A stretch of 64,000 nucleotides of DNA from NCBI GenBank assembly GCA_029959195.1, contig CP114118.1, positions 1,116,001 through 1,180,000 of the forward strand. The letters run 5' to 3'. Shown here piece by piece: positions 58,039-64,000 of this stretch. Each line of letters opens with the position of its first letter. Position 1 is the stretch's first letter. The notes beneath the pieces were generated by a model that saw only the letters and a list, made by a program, of their open reading frames with translations, did not search any database and was not told the origin of the DNA. The position numbers and the translations under genes were made by a program. The stretch comes from Dictyophora rubrovolvata. Taxonomy: Eukaryota > Basidiomycota > Agaricomycetes > Phallales > Phallaceae.

Positions 58039-58812
58039 AAGCCTTTAGGAGTTTTCGCTGAAAGGATTTTCGCGGAAATTGTAGCATATATGCGCCGACA
58101 ACTGGTGTTTTTCTTTGACGAGGTTATATAGTATCTTGCACGAATCGTTTGAGTGTTACCGTGCACATTCAACCTGACGTTGACATATGGTGTTAAACGT
58201 CATCTCAGCTGATGAAAGTGATTTTTGCTATTGAAATATATACTATTTGGCATACAATCGTACACATGAGATTCTGGGAGGAGGATGAGCCGTGGCTCGT
58301 AGCAGAACTATGTAGATTCAATTCAATAGTGAATTGATCCGCAAGAAAAAAACATGCAGTTTGGGGTGATATGATTCAGATCCGTACATAATGAAATGAA
58401 TTTCAGGAGAGTGAATGAGCACTCAAAGTATTTTTCACACCAGATCTAAATACAAAATTATCTATCGTTCGAATAAGCCCACTGTAAGCCCAGTGATTTT
58501 CTAAAATATTTCAGTTGAGGGGTTTCCTAGACCGTTACACAAGTGGAGAATGCGAGTATCTGAACAGAGTATCATGATACTATGTATGTGTCAACTAGGG
58601 CACACGCAGACAACCCCTTAAGCTAGAGTTGGGCTAAATAAATATGTGTGAACTTAATGAAGGTGCTTGGGGCAAGTGGAATTGGCTGACATCATTCAAC
58701 CAACCACCAACAACACTTTCGTCACGTTTTCAAAGTGAGTTCCTGAAAAAAGTCATTTTATATTCTTTTGTTGACCAACTTCAATAAGAAAATTTCACTG
58801 TATTAAACGTCA
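58039..58812. other. Intergenic region
   Basis: AT-rich sequence of about 770 bases with no coding frame of note. The last 100 bases form the likely leader of the coiled-coil gene at 58813. Confidence 0.5.
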
Positions 58813-59160
58813 ATGTCTCAAATAAACATAAATGCGCCTAAATCATTCTCAGCCTCGAATAATAACAGCCTCAGGACTAGTAATAAATTGCCACTTAGCC
58901 ACGAAATCTCGGATCTGCATGAATTGCACAAACAGCACACGGAAGAAAATGAACAATTTTCACGCGAACATGATAGCTTTGAACAGAAATGTATAGAGAC
59001 ACAAAGTCAGACTGAAGAAGACCTGTCGCATGTGGCTGCCTTGTTGATCCAGGTCGGAGAGGTAGAACAGGCGACGAATGCTGTCCTAGCACAGATCAAA
59101 GCGGACAAGATGGTCGTCGCTCAGTTACGCCAGGAGATGCAGGTGATCACTGAAGATTAA
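58813..59160 (+). CDS. 115-aa coiled-coil protein, single exon
   Basis: One frame begins MSQININAPKSFSASNNNSL and ends MQVITED. From about residue 30 it is strongly helical with heptad-like spacing (DLHELHKQHTEENEQFSREH, then VGEVEQATNAVLAQIKADK), rich in E, Q and K and lacking Pro. No known domain is recognised; such proteins are often structural or complex subunits. It is intronless and short. The upstream region is AT-rich without an obvious TATA box. Confidence 0.6.
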   Translation: MSQININAPKSFSASNNNSLRTSNKLPLSHEISDLHELHKQHTEENEQFSREHDSFEQKCIETQSQTEEDLSHVAALLIQVGEVEQATNAVLAQIKADKMVVAQLRQEMQVITED

Positions 59161-59508
59161 AATTAATCGCTACACTACACCAGGCTCAAACCTTTTTTTC
59201 GTTTCGAATACCCATTGTGATACCAATAGGGCCGCCATTAGTTTTGTTGTTGTATTTTGTATTTACTAGTCGTCACTTCAACTTGTGTGCCAATTCCTTT
59301 GTTTTTAAAATAAGCTTCTGTATTATAGTCAGTGCCGGTTCCCTTTTCTCTCAGGGTCGCGCTTATTTCCATCGCCGCCTCGTGTCTTCTTGCCTCACCA
59401 CAACCATCCAAATCACACTTCGCCTTTTCTTTTGTTTTCCTTTTATTGTCTTCTTCTTCTCTATACGTTCCTCAATCGTTCAGCGTAAACCCCTAACATC
59501 TATAGCTC
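59161..59508. promoter_or_regulatory. Promoter and CT-rich leader of the 59509 gene
   Basis: The stretch from about 59380 to 59480 is strongly pyrimidine-rich (CTTTTCTTTTGTTTTCC-like), typical of a basidiomycete leader. A long frame through it is an artefact of the low-complexity sequence. Confidence 0.5.
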
Positions 59509-61311
59509 ATGTCCTCCCGCAGGCCATTGCCTGCCCTTGCCCTCGTCCTGCCCCATCCACAGCTCCCAACCTCACGATCTTATTCCCCAAGAACTCCTCA
59601 TGCATGCTCTCCTTCAACTCCCTTCGCAACACAGCTTATTGTTTCTCCCAGAAACAGCATAGATAGCTGGGGAAGCTCAACAGGCAATGCTGACGACGAC
59701 ACTCAGTACGAGTGGAATCCGGAACAAATCGCCCTTCTTATACGCGTAGGTCACCAGCCTTGGTGTTTCAAGTATTCGAGTATATTTACTTATCAAATCT
59801 TCCACGATTCAAATAAAAATGTGCTTTTTTAAGGCCCTAGATGCTCTGCCAGGACACCTATACACTCCCTTCAACGGTCCAGTCCCGCCTTCAAATCTTC
59901 TAGATCAAATTGCCCGCCGTGTCTTGAAAGCTCACGAGTCTCTTGAATGGCCACATTCTATTCGTGCTACTCGCACAAAGCTGGCCGAGATTGCCAGAGC
60001 GAGCGACAAAGAAAACATGACGATTGACGAAGTTAACGAAGAAGATGAAACTCTTGTCACTGGTAACGACGTTGTCCAAGTCTTGCAACCAAAGTCAAAG
60101 CGTCCGGTTCTCCCTAAGCGGCCTTTGTATAGACAATCTAGCATGGAATTTTTACCAGCAAGGGACAAGACAAATAACTCACTACTCAGGTCGGTTAATT
60201 CCTCTATCACTCATTTAATTTTGAGGTGAATGATTCTTTTCTTAGGCTCTCTACTCGTTTGCAGCGAACAGATCGTATAATCCCAACCTATCATCCTTAT
60301 GCTCGACCATCATCCCGTACCCCTTCTCCCCCTCCTCCCCGCTGTGTGACAGCCCCCAGTCACACCACTCAGCTATCAGCCATGGTGCTCCGACCGCGGC
60401 CAGTACCCGGCCCACTGAATGCCGTCCCGTTTCCTAAAACGCTACGTCGTTCTGTCTCCACCCTTTCGAATCCTGTGTCAAGTGCCATTGACGGCAGCAT
60501 CGGGCCTCCCTCCCGCCTTCGCCGTGCGGATTCGTTTTCCTGTCCCGCTCCTACCACTTTGAAGAGAGCACCAAGCTTTGGTAATGTTTCCGGAACTAAT
60601 AGCCAGTTGAATTCATCCGTCACCTCCCGTTTGCCAGAGAAACTGCCCCAGGATCCCGACACAGATGAGGAGGAGAAGGTTAGACAGACAAATGTCAAGA
60701 GGCCTCGCACCAGGTCGAACACCAGCTCTCGCAGTGGAACCCCCGAGAAGAAGAAGAAAGCAGCAGAAGGAACACACCATCCGGTCCAGGATGCGTCTTC
60801 TTCCCTTAGCCCTAGCAGAGTTCTAAGAAGCAGAACTACTAAACCTTCTTCGTCTGCTGGTCCTGAAACAAGACCGAGTAAACATGTACCATCACCTCAG
60901 AAAAACTCGACTGCTACTAAGCCCACTGTATCATCTGCTGCCAAACAAAGAGTAAAGGTCAAGGCTGCAACCTCACCCCGAGTTAGCACTCGTGCGACTC
61001 GTCCCCGGGTTGAGACGATCTTTGGACCGGAGCTTCCTACCCAACGAGGAACTCAAACGTCCTCGCCAGTTGCTAACGTTGATGTATCATCCCTCGACCC
61101 TTCTAAGCGGACTGTGCTACCCTCAGCCCCTTCTCCTACTCGGACTCTACGTCGTGTCAAGACGACGCTTTTCAATGTCGGCATTGGGAGAAAAATCTCC
61201 TTTGGAAGTTTGCCTGTTCCGTCCGACAATACCAAAGAGAAATATGATGCGCCTCCGGATACTGGAGTGGGCTCAGGTCTAGGAAGTGCTTTTGAGTTAT
61301 CGTCACTATAA
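59509..61311 (+). CDS. Basic disordered protein of unknown function
   Basis: Three exons (59509-59745, 59834-60189, 60246-61311) give 552 residues. A possibly ordered region at about 65-150 reads DDDTQYEWNPEQIALLIRAL, then LPGHLYTPFNGPVPPSNLLD and RVLKAHESLEWPHSIRATRT. The rest is rich in S, T, P, R and K with repeated Pro-directed sites (SRSGTPEKKKK, SPSRVLRSRTTKPSSS) and a basic bipartite patch that may be a nuclear signal. This suggests a phosphorylated nuclear or cytoskeletal protein. No family is recognised. The stop at 61309-61311 is followed by a possible further acceptor (GCGCAG), so an alternative C-terminus cannot be excluded. Confidence 0.75.
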
Positions 61312-62862
61312 ATGTGCGCAGGTCACAGAAAGAAACAGCCATGCCAACATCGTCGCCATCACCGTCGTCTAAATCCGTATTGGACTCAAAGTCAGAAATC
61401 CCGATCTATCGTATCAACACACTGCAATTCTCTCCATTTTGTCAATTGAACTTTATCCAAGATTATAACGCTCTCTTTTGTTTTTTAAGCGTGGCAACTC
61501 CGTATCCACTGTGCTACTCTCACTTTTGCCAATCATCGTCGCTCTTTTCTCCGCAGACACACGGACTGGCCAATAATCTGTTGCGCCAACAAACATTCTT
61601 TTGTCATTCACTTTCCATCTCGTCTTCTAATAGACCTGCATATCTTTATAGGGATATATGCCTCCCTTCAAAGGAGAAACGTTGCTGTACTCTATCTACA
61701 CCACTCTGTACTCTCCCCGACTACTCTTGTTTGCGTATGCGTTTTGTACGTTATCATCCTGTCTCTACGGTCACCTATCCCCATCCATCCGATAAGGCTC
61801 AATCTCCCCAATTCTGGTGATCCGGGTTTTATTTCTTACATATCGATGCTAGTGCATCTTAAGCTTCGGCTCTCGTCCCCTGTCGTTTATTGCTTCGCTC
61901 GGATTATCATCGAAATGGGCTCCACAATATTCTTCCAATTTCTCCTACTATTTACTCTCAATGTCATCTCGCACACTCATTTCAACCGTATCAATGTCCT
62001 CGAATCCTCGCGGGCACTCCTAGGCATCATCGTTTTCACTGCATTCCGTTCGACCAGCCAACAGCCAACGTTGCCATTTATTTTCTCTTGTATCTTTTAA
62101 AAATGCAATTGAACCTTCAAATCTCAGTCTGTCCTTCCTCCCACCTAATACCCGTCTTGTTTTTGACAGGTATTCTGCTTTTGTTTTCTCCGCTTTTGTT
62201 ACTGTCAAAGTGTTATGTGTTACTTTTGTTGTTTCTTTTTTTTGCCTCTGCATGTCCCTCAATTCATTTGATCCACCGAATTTCATTCACTGCCATTGTT
62301 TAACCTTCGGGTGATATTCAATTCTGCAGTTTCAATCTTTTTCCTCTATGGAGGTCAAACCTATTCGCGTAAACTTTGTTTTTTTCTGGCCTTGGCCGAT
62401 TCATTATCCCAATTTTCTTTTCTCTCTACTTCTTTGTATCTTTGGCTTTGAAATAGGTTTATTTTGATAGTATATCTGTCTTTGGAACATAAATTTTATG
62501 AAAGCAGTACTATCATGCAAACTCTCGTACATACGTTCATACACGAACAAATCATTACAGGTACAACAGTTTCGGTACTTCGTAACAAAAAAAAGTCAGA
62601 AGTAATCATCTTTTTAACGATGCCTGTGCAAAGCCAACCTGTGCAGACTGCGCGTTGGAATGCGGACAAGGAAATACCCCGACATCGAACAGTATACATA
62701 GAACTTGGACCCGTCACCTCAACAAAAACAACGAACCCCTTTTTGCTCAGAGTTAGTCTGGGCGAAAAGGAGAGGAGAGGACGTTATTCCAGCTATGAAA
62801 ATGGTAATACCACGAAGTCATTTCGTAAATGCTACGTGAGGGTGATAACGTGACATATACCA
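61312..62862. other. Convergent intergenic region, T-rich
   Basis: Mostly pyrimidine-rich plus-strand sequence, with TTCTTTTCC-like runs throughout, likely including a long 3' UTR. Frames of 100-168 codons on the plus strand are by-products of this composition. A 129-codon frame at 62464-62853 ends ten bases before the stop of the minus-strand gene and is unrecognised. Confidence 0.5.
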
Positions 62863-63885
62863 TCACTGATAAGGTTGTGCTGCTGATTCGTCGGCGATGA
62901 CATATGATCGGTCCTGAGAAGGTAGTGGTGGATCGGCCTGTATGATGGCATGTGAATTGGGATGTGATACGGATTGCCGTCGTACAAGTTTGTCCGATGT
63001 GTCATTTGTAGCCCTGGAAGCCTCCAATTGTTCTTCGAGCTCCTTTATCCGTTCCCGGAGCCCCCTCGTTTGTTCCATCCACCTTTTGTAAGTTTGCTAA
63101 TAAAAATGTTATGTGATAAAGTGTTTTGAGTTATGTAAAAAAACAGTAAAGAGTCTGGTCATACCACTATTTTTTCTTTAGCTATAGCGTTGACTACGGA
63201 TGAGATAGGTAAATAGATGGTTACGAGGAAATATATGACACGAGTGTTTTTATACATACGTTCCTTGGCTCTGTTAGCTATTTCCTTGTCAATATTCTCC
63301 CGTAGCTTTTTTTGTTGTTCCTCTGTCAGGTTGAACTCGAGATTCCTGGCGGATTGCTGTTGTTGCTGTTGTTGTTGCTGTTGCTGTTGTTGTTCAGCCT
63401 GGGTTAGCTTGAGCTGGAGTTGTTTGTTCTGTGCTAAGAGGACGCGACGACTTTGTTCGTAGGAGGCGCGCATCTTGTTCGATTCTTCAAACTCTGCGTT
63501 ACGTTGTTGCTCTAAATGCTGGACCGTGGAGTTTCTTTCGTGGATGATAACATCTTTCCCCTGAAGCTCTCTTTGTAACTGAATGATCGTCTGTTCCATC
63601 TGTCGCATGCTATAACTTTTGGCATTCAAAGCGTTTTGAGAAGCAGTGCGCTCGGCACGAAGAGCTTCTATATAGTTGGTCTTTTCTTGTAGTGTGTCTG
63701 ATAAGAACTTGATAACATGTTCAACGCCGCTCCAGGAGCACCGTGTGAGAGAATCCAAGTATGTGCGTGCCTCGGCAAAGTTGTTGAGCTGAGGATGAGG
63801 TCTATTGAAAGCAGAGTTCATTGGTAAAAGTGCAGTAGTGTGGCGCGAATTGTGCCTTGACTCTTACGTAATACCCGGAAGACAT
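62863..63885 (-). CDS. Coiled-coil protein with polyglutamine run
   Basis: Four exons (63875-63885, 63260-63801, 63165-63193, 62863-63096) give 271 residues starting MSSGPHPQLNNFAEARTYLD. An ATG at 63821 read without the first intron is also in frame. Most of the protein is predicted coiled coil (MRQMEQTIIQLQRELQGKDV, RERIKELEEQLEASR). A run of about 13 Gln near residues 135-150 separates two helical parts. The C-terminus is polar (PPLPSQDRSYVIADESA). The gene is probably complete, with about 115 bases left upstream in the window. No family is recognised. Confidence 0.7.
63356..63400 (-). repeat. CAG/CAA triplet repeat encoding polyglutamine
   Basis: On the minus strand an interrupted CAA/CAG array encodes about 13 glutamines inside the coiled-coil gene. 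Mixed codons limit replication slippage, but length may vary between strains. Confidence 0.8.
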
Positions 63886-64000
63886 AGCCAATGGAATAGT
63901 ATTATCGTCCAAGCTGCTTCATCATTGTCAGGGCATTCGCACTACGTATTATCGAGAAGTTATTTCAGTGATGGTCAGGCACTCATATATGTACGGGTTC

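Noticed and set aside
59217-59666. 149-codon frame across the leader of the 59509 gene
   Set aside because: It is a product of the pyrimidine-rich leader (F, L, S, C-rich) and overlaps the real start in another frame.
62464-62853. 129-codon plus-strand frame
   Set aside because: It sits in the 3' region between convergent genes, has odd composition and no recognised motif; its apparent neat end beside another stop is probably chance.
1-64000. tRNA genes, mobile elements, CRISPR arrays, long terminal or inverted repeats
   Set aside because: Reading for B-box-like GGTTCGA sequences, transposase, integrase or RNase H frames and long repeats gave nothing convincing; a computed search could still find degenerate copies.

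Overview
The window is nuclear DNA from a filamentous basidiomycete, most likely an agaricomycete (mushroom-forming) fungus. The signs are dense GT-AG introns of about 45-75 nt cutting almost every long gene, pyrimidine-rich leaders ahead of start codons, closely packed genes on both strands, and several families typical of Agaricomycetes. I see no rRNA, tRNA, CRISPR array, virus-like element, LINE or DNA transposon. All gene models were spliced by eye and checked for reading frame; coordinates may be off by a base at some junctions.

Left part (1-16.8 kb): an ataxin-2/Pbp1 homologue (-), an unnamed conserved Q-rich protein (+) sharing its upstream region, a secreted GH5 exo-beta-1,3-glucanase (+), exportin-T (+) and cullin-3 (+). 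Middle (16.8-28.5 kb): a doubtful 63-aa membrane protein (-), an ER-lumenal DnaJ of the Scj1/ERdj3 type ending in KDEL (-), a 166-aa orphan (+), a 107-aa protein with a Tudor-like segment (+), and a RasGAP of the fission-yeast Gap1 type (+).

From 29 to 44.3 kb: a GPI-type pepsin-like aspartic protease (+), a convergent uncharacterised and perhaps mitochondrial protein (-), a Ca3427-like periplasmic-binding-fold protein (-), the vacuolar phospholipase Atg15 (-), the 56-aa Nce101 protein (+), a small NUXM-like complex I candidate (-), a TPR protein (+), and a complete telomerase reverse transcriptase in about 25 exons (+).

Right part (44.3-64 kb): a 2.3 kb gap without a recognised gene, a transcription factor joining two C2H2 fingers to a Zn2Cys6-like cluster (-), urate oxidase (-), a long disordered protein ending in an Hsp20 domain (+), an intronless 3-dehydroshikimate dehydratase-like enzyme (+), two small coiled-coil or orphan ORFs (+), a disordered basic protein (+), and a coiled-coil protein with a polyglutamine run at the right edge (-).

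The genes do not form one pathway. Local links are promoter sharing (Pbp1 with its neighbour, Atg15 with Nce101, the NUXM candidate with the TPR gene, uricase with the Hsp20 protein) and very tight convergent or tandem spacing. The most unusual features are three well-supported GC-AG introns (plus one weak), the C2H2 plus Zn2Cys6 factor, the Hsp20 fusion-like protein, a protease whose second active-site motif reads DVG, and several small unannotated-looking proteins.
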